Positions 49,130 to 59,878 of a stretch of 64,000 nucleotides of DNA are shown here, one piece after another; the stretch's first letter is position 1, and every line of letters begins with the position of its first letter. Source of the stretch: Biomphalaria glabrata (Eukaryota; Mollusca; Gastropoda; Planorbidae); assembly GCF_947242115.1 (NCBI RefSeq), contig NC_074728.1, positions 7,572,425 to 7,636,424 on the forward strand, read 5' to 3'. Both the position numbers and the translations under genes were made by a program. Below the pieces are notes generated by a model. That model was not told the origin of the DNA. It saw only the letters and a program-made list of their open reading frames with translations, and ran no database searches.

Positions 49130-51466
49130 TAATATAAAAATAAAAAAATTAAACAATTAGTTTAATGATTGTTAATGATTATTTCACTTGATTTTGAAAT
49201 AAGGGGAATAAATGTTTATACATATATGCTTTAGTCCTTTCACTACAGTTTGGCTTTATTTTTGTGTCTGCTCTAGTTTCTCAATGTTTACTTAAGGAGT
49301 CCTAAACAGAGAACACATTATTGGCCTATCCAAGATTAAATGACATTTTAAGGGCTAGAGTTTTGAAAATAAAATGCTCCCTCTCTCAAAATGTATGGAT
49401 CCTTTTCTTACCAAAACAAGGCCTATGTTTACTTCTATTGTGTTCAAATTTCAACAAGATTATTGAGACTTTACAAATACATGCAACATTGCACTGAACT
49501 GAAATAATTATAATAATTCTATATCTTAACATTTTTTTTAAACTTCCTAGGCTTTAGCGTGTTTCGGGGTTACTTCAATCAACTAGAAAACCCCAATCCC
49601 CAGAATCAAAAAGCCTTCACCCCAGACGGCTGGTTTAACACCGAGGATTATGGGTACTTCGACGAAGCGGACGACCTGTATGTTCTCGGCAGGGTCAAGG
49701 ACGTCATCATGTATGGGGCGTTCGTTTTCTACCCTGGATGGATGGAAAGAAAATTGCTCGAGCACCCAGATGTATTGGAAGCCATTATAGTCCCTGTAGG
49801 TAGAATGTGCAGCATCTTCCTTTTTTTTCTCATTAATTTATATGTTACAATTTTTTTTCTACCATTAAATAAAAAATTGCATTGACATTTCTGTTTTAAA
49901 AAATGACTCAAATGAAACGATTTGAAAAAAACAAAAACTAATTGATTGTCGGGTTATTTAATGTAGCAGTATTTGAGTTGTTGAATAAGAATTAACTCTT
50001 TCTCTCCGTAATTATTTTTCCACGTTTGTAAGGAATTCTTCAATATGCTCGTTACTATTCACTATCCTGTTATGATTGGGCTCCAATAACTTTGCTGTTT
50101 GTTATAAGAAAATGTTTTATTTGGTATACAATTAAAGGGGAATGTATACTCTTTTTACATAAATCAGAGTCAAGTTCAAAAATTAAACATTAATTTAATT
50201 TAATGAAGTAAAAATCAACGATGGTATCGTCGATTAGAAGAGAAAGAGTTAAGTACACAGAGAAAGATTGACTGACAGTTCTCATGTCAGGTTCTCACAA
50301 ATATATTTCATTTAGAACCACAAACAACTTGCATCAAATCTTCCTAACCTCCAGGTGGACTTCTATTAATGTACGAAACGAGAAACATGGAAGTATTTTT
50401 ACATTTTGTTTCTTTAAGACTTTGACTTTGTTGAAGAATTTTCTCAATATGTTTATGTTGTCCAGGTCACCGATCCAGTTCTGTACCATAATATTTGTGC
50501 CTGTATTAAACTAAGACAAGACAGCGGCCTAGACGAAGACAAACTCAAAGACTATTGTGACACCATATTTTTGCCAGAAATGTCAACAGCTCTGACACCC
50601 AAGCCGAAGTATTTTATTGTAAGTGGAGTTCTTTTAAAACGTACTTTTCATCGTATGCTATTTAGAAACGTCTAGATCTATGGCATGGAGGCGCGGTGGC
50701 TGACTGGTAAAGCACTTGGCCTACAGACCGAAGGGTTCCGGGTTCAAATCCTGTTGAAGACTGGAATTTTTAATATCGGAATCTTTAAGGTCCACCCAGC
50801 TGACATTATTTAAGGAAAAGTAAAGGCGGTTGGTCATTGTGCTGGCCACAAGACACCCTAGTTAAATGTGGGCCACATAAACAGATGACCTTTGCATCAT
50901 CTGGCCTATAGACCGAATCGAAGAGACACGAGTTTGAGTCCTAGCTGAGACTGGGATTATGTTCGACATTTTTAAGACGCCTCTGAGTCCACGTAACTCT
51001 AATGCAGTGGTTCCCAAACCTTTTTCCTTAACGGAACACTTCGCACATTCTGATTATTTAACGGAACACTTTGGTTATTTTTTTAGTGAGATTAATTCAG
51101 GTGGTGGCCTACTAGTTAATTATTCCAGTAGTTCTTCTGTGGGGCTTCGTTGTAAGTAGAAGTTTTAGAAAAAAACTGCAAATCGCGTCATTTATCAATT
51201 AAATAACTGCAAATCATATTTAGGATTTAATAGTTTAAATATAGGTTGAATTTCATCCAAATTTTCTACTTAATATGTTTAAAATTTTCAAGATAGAACA
51301 TTAAAAGGTTTGTATATCATAACTAATGGCCATTAAATGCATTTCTCTGTTGTCTCTGGATCCTCAGATCATGAAAGACAACTTCCCAGAAACGGCAACT
51401 GGAAAGCCAGACAAACAGTTATTGAAACGTATGGCAGAGGACATGTTCGGATATTCTGGGAAGTAG
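40742..51466 (+). CDS. Ligase B: AMP-binding acyl/aryl-CoA ligase, tandem paralogue of ligase A
   Basis: Same reaction class as ligase A; substrate unknown. Nine exons: 40742-41032, 41971-42164, 43588-43835, 44548-44795, 46892-46985, 48824-48940, 49551-49795, 50466-50618, 51368-51466. Exon lengths match ligase A except exon 7 (245 against 242) and exon 9 (99 against 102); the total is again 562 residues, with no break. Motifs: [10 protein letters not shown] loop, [18 protein letters not shown] and TGKPDKQ with the catalytic lysine. It ends GYSGK, so the AKL of ligase A is absent and a cytosolic location is more likely. Exon 1 is about 90% identical to that of ligase A while exons 2 and 4 are near 50%. 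Introns contain SINE, LINE, MITE and Helitron fragments at places unlike those of ligase A. A TTATAAG acceptor-like site 20 bp before the ATG hints at an upstream non-coding exon. Confidence 0.92.
41096..41355 (+). repeat. tRNA-headed SINE copy
   Basis: GGAGGTGCTGTGGCTGAGCGG head, AAAGCGCTTGGCTTC and B-box-like GGGATCGAAAAC, then GGCCACATAACACCC. In intron 1 of ligase B. Confidence 0.85.
41545..41776 (-). mobile_element. 5'-truncated LINE tail (TAAGA-tailed family)
   Basis: The minus strand encodes [18 protein letters not shown] and [15 protein letters not shown]; the tail is at the low-coordinate end (CTTATCTTATATAATAC). Intron 1 of ligase B. Around it are repeated CCTTACATATTTTGC phrases (41445-41930), a loose tandem of about 100 bp into which the LINE inserted. 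Confidence 0.85.
42297..42635. mobile_element. hAT-type element CAGGGCCGGCCCTTAG
   Basis: Ends CAGGGCCGGCCC and GGCCGGCTCTG. The flanking AACTCTGA and ACTCTGAA are near copies, consistent with an 8-bp target duplication blurred by mutation. Intron 2 of ligase B. Confidence 0.65.
43865..43960. mobile_element. Half-arm of the 31245-type inverted-repeat element
   Basis: AACGTCACAGCCTGTGGGCA followed by GTTTATACCAATAGCT and CACGTCACAGAC match the left arm and centre of 31245-31874. The other arm is lost. Intron 3 of ligase B. Confidence 0.55.
44050..44310 (-). mobile_element. LINE fragment (WEDNI tail family, upstream part)
   Basis: The minus strand gives a decayed [15 protein letters not shown], then [11 protein letters not shown] and a [18 protein letters not shown]-like segment, the usual stretch before the WEDNI tail of such polymerases. 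Intron 3 of ligase B. Confidence 0.5.
45069..45345 (+). repeat. tRNA-headed SINE copy, diverged
   Basis: GGGGTCGCGGCAGCTGAGTT head, GGTTGGAATCTC B-box position, ACTTCAGTTGGGGAAAGTAA body. Intron 4 of ligase B. Confidence 0.75.
45346..46470. other. Intron 4 of ligase B, remaining sequence
   Basis: AT-rich, with a CT microsatellite near 45775-45835, a (GT)n near 45952-45965 and a short G-run at 45917. No gene seen in the short open frames at 45753 and 46194. Confidence 0.4.
46471..46551. mobile_element. TTAA-flanked MITE, short form (81 bp)
   Basis: TTAACTCTTTCTCTCCTAAC start and GGAGAGAAAGAGTTAA end; an almost perfect hairpin. Confidence 0.88.
46985..47052 (+). repeat. 15-bp tandem repeat starting in the exon 5 donor of ligase B
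   Basis: About four and a half copies of AAAAGTAGCCATTGC. The first unit contains the donor itself (AAAG then GTAAAGTAGCC), so the array begins at the splice site. Confidence 0.9.
47053..48039. other. Intron 5 of ligase B, first part
   Basis: AT-rich up to 47780, then a better-balanced stretch (47797-48039) with open frames on both strands. It precedes the Helitron helicase tail and may belong to the same element, but I could not match its translation to a known helicase segment. Confidence 0.4.
48040..48475 (+). pseudogene. Helitron helicase (Pif1-type) C-terminal fragment
   Basis: Segments HNKGQR, then [18 protein letters not shown] in a shifted frame, then [17 protein letters not shown] and [17 protein letters not shown], the standard end of Helitron replicase-helicase proteins (NKSQGQT...QLYVALSR). 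At least one frameshift separates the pieces; the usual S and G of the NKSQGQ motif are V and D. The element lies in intron 5 of ligase B. Confidence 0.88.
48941..49550. other. Intron 6 of ligase B
   Basis: Contains a palindromic TA microsatellite at about 49085-49130 and a short LINE-like relic near 49260-49340 (GTCTGCTCTAGTTTCTCAATG resembles the minus-strand KLEQTQ region of the 35214 copy). Confidence 0.4.
49992..50252. mobile_element. TTAA-flanked MITE, long form (261 bp)
   Basis: TTAACTCTTTCTCTCCGTAA start and AGAAGAGAAAGAGTTAA end. The inside matches 840-1103 in reverse orientation. Intron 7 of ligase B. Confidence 0.88.
50690..50925 (+). repeat. tRNA-headed SINE copy
   Basis: GGAGGCGCGGTGGCTGACTGG head, B-box-like GGGTTCAAATCC, body with GGTTGGTCATTGTGCTGGCC. 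Intron 8 of ligase B; the ligase A intron 8 SINE is at a different place, so the insertions are independent. A short hAT relic follows at about 51005-51070 (CAGTGGTTCCCAAACC). Confidence 0.85.
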
Positions 51467-51536
51467 GAAATTTCCGTGAGAGAGATATACTCGTGATGCT
51501 TCAAACATTATAACAGATGACCTAAACATTATATCG

Positions 51537-51542
51537 AATAAA
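51537..51542 (+). promoter_or_regulatory. Candidate polyadenylation signal of ligase B
   Basis: AATAAA 71 bp after the ligase B stop codon. Confidence 0.6.
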
Positions 51543-51611
51543 TCTAATATTGAAATAGATAAATGTTCACTGATTTTCATTGAGACTTTTAATACACTAC
51601 TAATATATAGG

Positions 51612-51812
51612 TCGTTCGATATGCTAGGACAAATTTGTACAAATGCTCTTTCTTCCCTAGTGCTATTAGAACATGGAATGGATTGCTTGAGCTAGCCAGG
51701 AAAACCAATGACTTGGCAGAATTCATTTATAAACATGCATGACTAGATTCATGACGCGCAGGATGTAATCATCTTCTTTTTGAAGCTACGTCTGTATAAT
51801 ATAAGATAAGAA
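51612..51812 (+). mobile_element. 5'-truncated LINE tail (TAAGA-tailed family)
   Basis: CGATATGCTAGGACAAATTT start, TAGTGCTATTAGAACATGGA, tail ATATAAGATAAGAAGATAAG. More diverged than the other copies. Confidence 0.82.
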
Positions 51813-52571
51813 GATAAGAACTTTGTGCAAATAAAAAATTTTGGATTTAGAGGTTCTTGGATTATAGATATTTGGGGTAATCAAATTTCACTAACGGACA
51901 TATGGGTTTATGCAGTCTCCACTGCTCGCCTTTTCTCCCAGAAGAAACATATGCGTTTTTTTTTGTTTGTTAAATATAAGACGTCTTTGGTCTAATCGCT
52001 GTAAGAAATACGAAATTTTTAATATACTATTTATTTTAAAAGCATATTATAATAGTGTGCACTTTGAACCACTGAAAATGAAACTTCTGAAACTCTCGTA
52101 AGCTCTTGTTGAACCAAGCTATTTGTATTTTTAATTGGAAATAGTGATCTTTTAAAATGGCCCCCTTAGAATTACGTATTTTATTTCTCTCAAACTTCCT
52201 CGTTTCCTTGTCTTAGGTTTTTCTTTAGGTACCATTATAACGCTCCAGAATTTCTACACATTGCTTTTTTTTTCTGCATTATTTTCTTTTTCTGTATTGT
52301 ATTGCTTAATAGAAAGCTGACCGGTAAACAAAGGGCAGATTACTGTGATTAATTACCGTATGAAAATCTCTAAAATAAAATCTAATGTTCTCTAAATGTT
52401 TCTTACACTAGGCGAGAAAATAAGGCTCGCTGTCTCACACGTAATAGAAAAGAATGGAAACGCGATTTCGGAAGGATTCTATAAGTAGAAACAAGGCCAG
52501 TAACCCATTGTAACATTTTGTAGCGTTATGTGGTTCACGGTAGTTTCCCTTCCTTTCTTATGTATCAAAGT
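51813..52571. other. Spacer after ligase B, nothing recognised
   Basis: AT-rich; no frame, RNA gene or named repeat seen. Confidence 0.45.
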
Positions 52572-52733
52572 CAGTGTTTCCCAAACTGTGTTCCGCGGAA
52601 CCCTAGTGTTCTGCGGGATGTAAAAATAAGTGAATAATTACTTATTAGCCCACCACGTGAATTAATGTCTCTAAAAAATAAGCAAAGTATTCCGCTAAAT
52701 ACTTAGAATTTGTGAAGGGCTCGGGAAACACTG
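52572..52733. mobile_element. hAT-type relic CAGTGTTTCCCAAAC (162 bp)
   Basis: Starts CAGTGTTTCCCAAACTGTG, ends CGGGAAACACTG, and shares the CCACCACGTGAATTAAT and TTCCGCTAAATACT phrases with 28220-28391. Confidence 0.75.
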
Positions 52734-52745
52734 ATCTAACTAAAG

Positions 52746-53262
52746 CAGGGGTGGGCAACCTTTTCCTTTCGCGGGCCGCATTTATAAAAAGTTTGAGAAT
52801 GGGTGCCGCATTTATAAAATGTTTGAGAGTGGGTGCCGCATTTAAATAATTAAAAAAACAACAACTGTTTCCTCAGTCGAAGCATGAGCTCAATCAATTG
52901 TTACACTTGCCATCTTGTTCCAAGCCAACACTGCACCTTCAAACAGTTCTTCATATCATTGAATAAATACTGGCCTGAGTTTGTGTCTTTGAAAATATTG
53001 TCTATAAGAGTAATATTCGTTTACTTTAAACGTTTTAGAATGGCATGTAGAGACAATGTTTCTTTAGCCTCTTCATCTTAAGTGATAAGAATCAGAAGTT
53101 TCAATAATTTATATTGATATCTAAAATTATTTATTTTAAAAATATTTGCAGTTTTATATGTATAATTTGTGGGCACACCTGATTTCTGTAAGTGTCTGCG
53201 GGTCGCATAAAACACACCGGAAGGCCGCATGTGGCCCGCGCCCCGTAATTTGCCCTCCCCTG
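52746..53262. mobile_element. hAT-type element CAGGGGTGGGCAACC (517 bp)
   Basis: Starts CAGGGGTGGGCAACC and ends TTGCCCTCCCCTG, with AACTAAAG and AACTAAAA flanks (8 bp, one mismatch). Subterminal GGGCCGCATTTATAAAA repeats on the left and GGCCGCATGTGGCCCGCG on the right. No transposase; the 65-codon frame inside is not a domain. Confidence 0.85.
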
Positions 53263-53803
53263 AACTAAAAGATATATCAAAGCATAATAATTGTGTGAGA
53301 GAGACAGCGGAGATTGTGTGAGCTCGTTATTTGACCAACAGTATAATTTGAGGCTTACAAGTGTGTACTTCTGATTTTACCTAAAAATGAAATTATGCTA
53401 ATAGGGCATAAATGTTGATTATAGACTGTTTCTGCACATCGTGTAAATATAATATAGCATTCACTTCATCAATTTTAGCAAAGCCAAAATAAGCTCATAC
53501 TTAATTCTTTTCATTTTTTTATTATTTTTTTTTATATTATCTCTCATTTCCATTGTAGTCTCTTCTCTTGTGTCTTAGAAAAAAAATATTTTAAATTAAA
53601 ATTGGAAACATATATTTGTTTCAATCGTTTAAACAAAATTATTTGTTCGTACATCCTTACCTGTTCTATCATACCATTCACATTTGGCACTTTTATTAGC
53701 ATGATCAAGGGTACACGAACGTCTAGATTGATTTTGGTTAAATAGGGTGATTTCCCCTTGCCCGTACTTCACAATCTGCATGGCACCATTAAGTGACTAA
53801 AGT
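53263..53803. other. Spacer, nothing recognised
   Basis: AT-rich sequence between small elements, without a convincing frame. Confidence 0.45.
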
Positions 53804-53884
53804 TTAACTCTTTCTCTCCGTAATTATTTACCACATTCTGCTGGAATCAACGCTGGCATCGTCAGTTAGAAGAGAAAGAGTTAA
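53804..53884. mobile_element. TTAA-flanked MITE, short form (81 bp)
   Basis: TTAACTCTTTCTCTCCGTAA start and GAAGAGAAAGAGTTAA end; 450 bp from the next copy. Confidence 0.88.
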
Positions 53885-54335
53885 AAACATATGATTTGTG
53901 GTGCTGTCCAAGACGAACAGTTCTGTACTTCATTCTGATTTTTGTAATATGGTGTTTGAAATATAATTGTAATTGTGTAATTCCAGTATATTATTTTAAG
54001 CCAAGGTAACATGATATTAAAGTAGCTTTACAAAGTACTATATTGCTAATATGTTTTAAGGGTAAGTGATAAAGTACACAATGATGCTCAACATCTTCCG
54101 GTATGGAGATCACGTGACTATCAAAACGTGTCACGTGTCTCATCACAGCAACGAAATTGTCGAGACCAGTGGAACCGATGTTCTGCCACTTTTTTTACAG
54201 GCCACCCTTTTGGCAGGAGGAGCCGGTTCGCAGTGCGGCACAGGCCGAATGTGACCACCGAGCCGCACTTTGAGCATGACTGTCCCAACGTAGCTCAAAA
54301 ATAAAAGTTCTCCGTTGGACAACACAAAACTATCT

Positions 54336-54416
54336 TTAACTCTTTCTCTCCGTAATTATTTACCACATTCTGGTGGAATCAACGCTGGTATCGTCAGTTA
54401 GGAGAGAAAGAGTTAA
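54336..54416. mobile_element. TTAA-flanked MITE, short form (81 bp)
   Basis: TTAACTCTTTCTCTCCGTAA start and GGAGAGAAAGAGTTAA end. Near-identical to 53804-53884, same orientation. Confidence 0.88.
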
Positions 54417-54779
54417 GCGTTAAGGAGAAGAGTGGAGAACCTTGATAGCGCTCTAACTTCACAGATCTCCCACAACGACTTTTAATGGTCCAATAGATGT
54501 TGATAATAATCGTCTTGTTGGCCCCGGGTTCGAACTTTGCCCACCGCCGTCCTGCAGGAGGTTTGGTTTAAGATGTAATAATCTTGAAATCTGAAGAACA
54601 TCCAAATTTTAAAAGAGAAAAAAAAAGACAAATAATTTAAACATTGACCGCCGCCTCTTGTCTGTCTTAATGCATTATAGTTTGCAGGCCAGTCCCTTAA
54701 TAAGAAAAGCACATGACCCCAGCGAGACAACACAGCAGCGAGTGTTCTCTGGAATGTACATGTATAAACAAAGACAGGA

Positions 54780-55230
54780 TGTGACGTGTCCTCACGTGTT
54801 GCTCCAGAAGGTACTAGCAGTGTTTTTGCAATATTGGAGAAGCGATTAGGGACTCTATATAAGCCCCAGAGAGTTAATGTGAAAAGTCAGTAGAGATGTC
54901 GTTACTGCAGTCTACGACTCGATGCAAGTTACCTAGGGTAGAGTTAACTGGAGTGGACTAGAGCCGTTAAAGTCTATACAGCGAACTACGGTGGACTTGA
55001 GTTACAATTGAAGAAAGACGTGTACGGCTCTGATTCGGTAGACTTCGAGTACGACTCGGAACAGTTGAGTGGAGCGGAATACGGCTCGATGCAAGTATAT
55101 AAGCGTTAGAGCAACGAAGTATAGCTAGCTGTATACCACCAGATACTGTACAGTCTTCTGCGCTACATGTTACAGTGACGAGTTGCTAGAGTGTCCAGTT
55201 AATAAATTATAATAGGCTGAAAGTTGAGTG
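54780..55230 (+). other. Possible solo LTR-like relic
   Basis: A TATATAAG box near 54857, then about 300 bp of GC-balanced sequence rich in GACTCG and TAGAGT phrases, then AATAAATTATAATA near 55200. This order (box, transcribed leader, poly-A signal) resembles a retroelement terminal repeat. I see no second copy and no clear target duplication, so it is only a candidate fossil. Confidence 0.2.
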
Positions 55231-55689
55231 GTCAAGTTTTTTGCAATGTTTTTATTTGTGTGTCTACTAGTACATTTAGCCAGAAGCAGAGAAATACGTC
55301 ACAATACTGAAAAGAACGAAATATTGAAATTACTTTACTTTATAAATCAACTCAGACACAAATATTATTTTCATCCATTTTATTTATGCCTGGATATTAT
55401 TTCATCAAAACAAATCAATCAACGTTAATAAACATTTATATAGGCTACAAATAATAAACAGATTTTTTTTACAACTTTCTCCCCACAAATGTGAAAACAT
55501 CCAAAGACTATCTCCAATAACTAAATGTAAATATTGTTTGGACAATGTTTCTGAAGACTGACTTATTAAGGTTGGAAAATAGACCCTACCTATTTCAATG
55601 CTTCGGCTCTGTAGCCCTGCAAAGCTTGTTTCAAGTAACTTATAAAACTTAGTTAACTGTTGGAAATAGACGGTATAGTTCCAACACTT
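55231..55689. other. Spacer, nothing recognised
   Basis: Short frames on both strands (55228-55428, 55405-55737) have no recognisable domain. Confidence 0.4.
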
Positions 55690-55835
55690 TGAAGGTTCAC
55701 GAGGGTGATATGTGGCCAGCACAATTATATAACACATTTAGTCTGCATATCACACATGAAGTATCTAACTAGTCTGACGATTTGAACTCGAGAAGCTTGG
55801 TTCAGCATCCAGGCGCTATGCCTCTCTGAAACATC
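55690..55835 (-). repeat. tRNA-headed SINE fragment
   Basis: The minus-strand family phrase appears as GAGGGTGATATGTGGCCAGC on the plus strand, with a decayed tRNA-like head (GATTTGAACTCG, GGCGCTATGCC) to the right; the middle is deleted. Confidence 0.55.
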
Positions 55836-56549
55836 CACACTTTATATATACCTTCAACTTACAATAGATCACACGTACGATGCACCTGCTATGTAAACCA
55901 TTTCCAGCTGCTTGGCCAGACCAGAAGATGCTATTTAAAAGAATTATGTTTGACAAACTCGAGTACGATTTTATAATTAGATATGATTGCATAGGCCAAC
56001 GCCTTTTTTTTTTAAACTGGTAACGATAGTACCAAACATAAACAGACAAGAGAACCATTTACTATTAGATAACACTTACATTAGATAACATTCACTATTA
56101 GATAACACTTACGATGTTTATCCACTCCAGAGTAAAGTATCAGTTCGGAAAAAAATAATTGCCACGACATTGTAAAGCCTGATTGTATTCGGGAAAGTCT
56201 TTTTAATTTCTATAACAACCAATCAAAATGCAACCAGCGCTAAGCTAACAACAAACTTTGACCTCCCATAGGGAATAAATTAACATGATTGCAGAACAAA
56301 CATATTTTTAAAAAATTACATCACTTTAAAGACACACACACACACAAAGGTTAGGATGTTGATTGAGCAGACGACAGAGCCGTAATGAACAAAGGTTCAA
56401 CAATCGAGTAATACATTATATCAAATATTTTTCATCCTCATTTTTTGCTGTAACACCCATACATACATTCGATAATCAGAAGTTGTTCACTTGGGGGGTT
56501 GGGGGGAGGGAGGGCAGTTGTCATAACGGGCACACCAGCAACAGAAATA
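55836..56549. other. Spacer, nothing recognised
   Basis: Contains a threefold ACATTAGATAACA/CTATTAGATAACACTTAC phrase near 56060-56115 and a short (CA)n. No gene seen. Confidence 0.4.
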
Positions 56550-56785
56550 GTAGCTCGATTTGAACCAACAAATGATTCTTACAAGCAGCTGACGCTGCAA
56601 GACTCGATGTCGAGTTAGGGAAAATTCCAAAACACCCAGTTGTTGTATCCACCGAGGGGATAAGGACAATTGACCTCGAGGACACATTCGAAGCCCTAAG
56701 CATTCCTAAGAGAATCCTTAATATCCGTCCAAGGTCAGAACTGTTGCGAACTTACCACGTAGACAGAAAATTTCTCAGTGGACGC
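56550..56785 (+). mobile_element. Probable LINE polymerase C-terminal fragment
   Basis: An open stretch translates as AADAARLDVELGKIPKHPVV, then VSTEGIRTIDLEDTFEALSI and SELLRTYHVDRKFLS. The pattern of a VVVSTxG...L..L.I....L...KA.LL.T..I.RKFL tail is what I recall from the end of some retrotransposon polymerases. Family not assigned. Confidence 0.4.
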
Positions 56786-56951
56786 TGTTAAAGAGACTAC
56801 TAAGAAATTTGTTTCCCTTTAACGAAACCCGACCCTGGCAGTGCCAGAGATTTATAATTGAATTCACTTCCATAATAATTATTATAATATCATTCTCTTC
56901 ATGGCTCAACAGTTTGTTTCTGCAAGTCGGACCCCAAGTAAAAAAAAAAAG

Positions 56952-56976
56952 GTGGGGGGGGGGGGGGGGGGGGGGA
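56952..56976. repeat. Long poly-G tract
   Basis: About 23 consecutive G after GGT, following a run of about ten A. Length is likely unstable and may be misjudged in assembly. Confidence 0.9.
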
Positions 56977-57158
56977 AGAGAACAAGTAGTATTTAGCCGT
57001 CACCAAATTGAAGGGCCGGTCTTAACCATTGTGACCAAGAAGTCATCTAACGATCACTCTTTTATTTATTTCTACCTCACGTAACTTAAGCGGTGAAAAA
57101 CAAGAGGGAGGAGAACAAGTAATCTACTCTGTATTCACTTCCACTCATCACTAAATAG

Positions 57159-57833
57159 CAGGGCCGGACTCAACCGTTGTGGGGCCCTATGCGAAACGGA
57201 TTTCGTAGGGCCAAGTTTGGGTAGGGATACAGATAGTAAGTGAAAATTAAGAGTTTGTATTAGAAAATAAATTCGTCTTTGCATTTTATTAATTCTTTAC
57301 TACATACAGAATTACTTTACGAGCCTTGCGTGTAGCGAATCATACAGTATATCATAAAAATTCCGTTTCCTACATAGATCACGCTCAATAGCAAGAATTA
57401 CCAAATGTTTCAATCTATCTCTAAGAGAATTGTTGACCTCATTATTTTGATGCGCGAGAAGCTTTTTTCACCAAATTTCACAATTACGGATGTTACATAA
57501 TGCCGTTGTTGTTTTTTTTTATCTTGCGTAGGATTGGTGTTTTCAGATTGAATGATACCCCAAAATGACATTTTTTGTCTATATATTTCAGGAAATTTGT
57601 ATGGGTTTTTAAAAGATTTTAATAATTTCCGGAGATTTCCAGGATTTTTTCGTATATTTTGCAATTTCATGAGATTTCCAGGAGCTCCTGGTAAATCAGG
57701 CGGCCGCAGGAAATCTGTTATAAGTTATAAAATTGTTTAATTTATTTATTTACACCTAGAATTAGCGCGGGTCCTATGAAAGTGCGGGGCCCACTGCGGT
57801 CGCATAGGTTGCAGTAGGCTAAGGCCGGCCCTG
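57159..57833. mobile_element. hAT-type element CAGGGCCGG (675 bp)
   Basis: Starts CAGGGCCGGACTCAACC, ends AAGGCCGGCCCTG. Flanks CTAAATAG and CAAAATAG are an 8-bp duplication with one mismatch. Interior phrases ATTAGCGCGGGTCCTATGA and TTTTCGTATATTTTGC are shared with 31368-31795 and 28870-29095. No transposase. Confidence 0.8.
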
Positions 57834-58641
57834 CAAAATAGCGGCGTATACTACGCCGCGGGTAGACTAGTAATTATTATTTCATTTATATAACGTTGCT
57901 AACAAAGCAAATCTTTGAACGAGTGTTTTTGTTTTAATATGTAGAAGATCCAGACAAAACCTCGACACAACTACTTGCAGTGTGAGGCATCAGTGCCAGA
58001 GGTTCCTCACACACTTGAAGCTAAATACTGGCTGGAGGCAACGGTGCATAGATGTTGAAACAAGACGTTGTGCGTTTACAGAAAGTGGTTTAAGCAGTGA
58101 CACCGCATCATCTTAAGTACATCAACTTCAAAGACATATTGACATGGAACAAAAAAAAAGTTTTTTCTCTTTCTCTCTGTTCGTTTGACAAGTCTCGATT
58201 TCCTAGATCGCATTGGTTATATATTTCAATGGGCGTACCTTCAAGTCGGCGCCCCATGACCCTACCAGAATGAGCGCCGACACCACCAACTCCATTTCCA
58301 AATATATTCATTGTCAAAGTGGTAAATAGGATCAAAGCAATAAGGTAAGTCTACAGGTAGTCGTGTGCACGTCACAGGCTGCTTATGTATTTAGACGTGA
58401 AAAGGCCCTGAGCTATTTGAGATATGGAGCCCTTTACAATCCAGATATCATATGTCAATGGTAAGTATTGGGGGGGGGGGGCTAAGCTGTAGCTTGTGTT
58501 GCAGATAAACCCGACCCTGGAAGCTTCAAAGGTTTTGATGACAATTTTCTTGTACCAGACACTAAGAGAAAAAAGAAAGTCTGTAAACAATGATGATAAA
58601 GTAATACTATAATCAAATATGCTTTCAATCTTAAGAGGAAT
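57834..58641. other. Spacer
   Basis: Begins with the GCGGCGTAT...ACGCCGC palindrome also found at 29063-29090. A run of about 11 G lies near 58470. No gene seen. Confidence 0.4.
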
Positions 58642-58780
58642 CAGGGGCGTAGCTAGAAATTTTCCATTGATTGGGGGCCCAGGGGGCTTGATCTTTTAAG
58701 GGTCCCAGCATTTTGCGTAATATTTTTTTAACATAAAAATCCCCCACTCATTTGGGGCCCCAACCCTAGCTACGCCACTG
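58642..58780. mobile_element. Miniature hAT-type element CAGGGGCGTAGCTAG (139 bp)
   Basis: Ends CAGGGGCGTAGCTAG and CTAGCTACGCCACTG. Perfect 8-bp duplication AGAGGAAT at 58634-58641 and 58781-58788. The inner GGGGGCCCAGGGGG and TTTGGGGCCCC blocks form a hairpin. Confidence 0.93.
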
Positions 58781-59399
58781 AGAGGAATCTAGTAGAGGCT
58801 ACATTTCATAGTTATCATGAATAAAAGATGGAACGCTTTCTTTGCGAAACAGAAACTGGGAATATTTTAGTGTTTTTGTTATTTGCAACCTTTCAGCGAA
58901 TTCCAAACCCATAGCGTCTGCTCTATAGAATCACATGAAGTATAGGCCTTACCGCCTTTCCAATCGATGGATAAGCGGGAGGGCTTACTGCAGACGTTAA
59001 CCACCCTAAACAAGGCATGAGGGTGGCAATAGGGAATGATCAAAGGCTAAATTTCAGTTTCAATCACTTTTTTTTTTCCAGTTGGTAATCTAGTTTGCAA
59101 TTCGGAACGACAATTTATAGCCTGTAAGCATGTGGGGGCGTTCTTATTTAACTTCAAAAGATATATATTTGACTTATTCAATCTTGTGCATTTACGTAAC
59201 TGTGTTTCATATGAGTGTCAGTGGCTTGGCTGTTTGGAAAGGGGAGAGGGGCATGGATCTAGACCGCACCATTTGGATAAATTTTTGGACAGGCTACCTA
59301 TGGAAAGCGAGGTAGCAATGACCTCGCCCCAGAGAAAATGACAAGGAAATAACAAAAACTGCCTACTCTCAACTTCCCATAATACGCCCCTTTAACCTG

Positions 59400-59600
59400 C
59401 CCAGGACAAACGTAGACGGCAAAAAGAAAATCTTAATCGACCACCTGCGGACAATGGTTATGCTTGCCCTGAATGTCGCAAATTATGTAGGTCACAGCTG
59501 GGGCTGCGCAGCCACGGGAAATACTGCATTACTCACTAATCTTCGGACTCGAAGGCAAGCCTTATTAGTATTATGTAGGAGGGAATGTTGCTCAACAATT
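59400..59600 (+). mobile_element. LINE 3' fragment, zinc-knuckle tail family (best copy)
   Basis: Reads RRQKENLNRPPADNGYACPE, then CRKLCRSQLGLRSHGKYCIT and a stop, then TCTTCGGACTCGAAGGCAAG. CxxC...H...C arrangement intact. Matches 8905-9130 (minus strand) and 30600-30790. Confidence 0.65.
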
Positions 59601-59878
59601 CTGCTAGTAAAAGGTGGCCAACAAGTGTCCTCTAAGAAAATAGATATTGTTTGTTTAAACATTAAAGTCTGGTTTGTAACAAACAAAACATTTACAATCT
59701 CGCAACCAATCTTTCAAGTATGTTAAAAACACGATAACCCACACACACTTGAGAAAACAGGAATGGGCTCAGAAAAAAAGAAATTACAACATAGGAGCAA
59801 GTGTGACAACACTGCAACATGTATGCAACAAGTTCTAGCATCCAGCAAGTAGGTAGACATGACACTATTCAGTTAGAG

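Noticed and set aside
54780-55230. A complete LTR retroelement
   Set aside because: Only one terminal-repeat-like stretch is seen, with no internal region or second copy; left as a low-confidence fossil.
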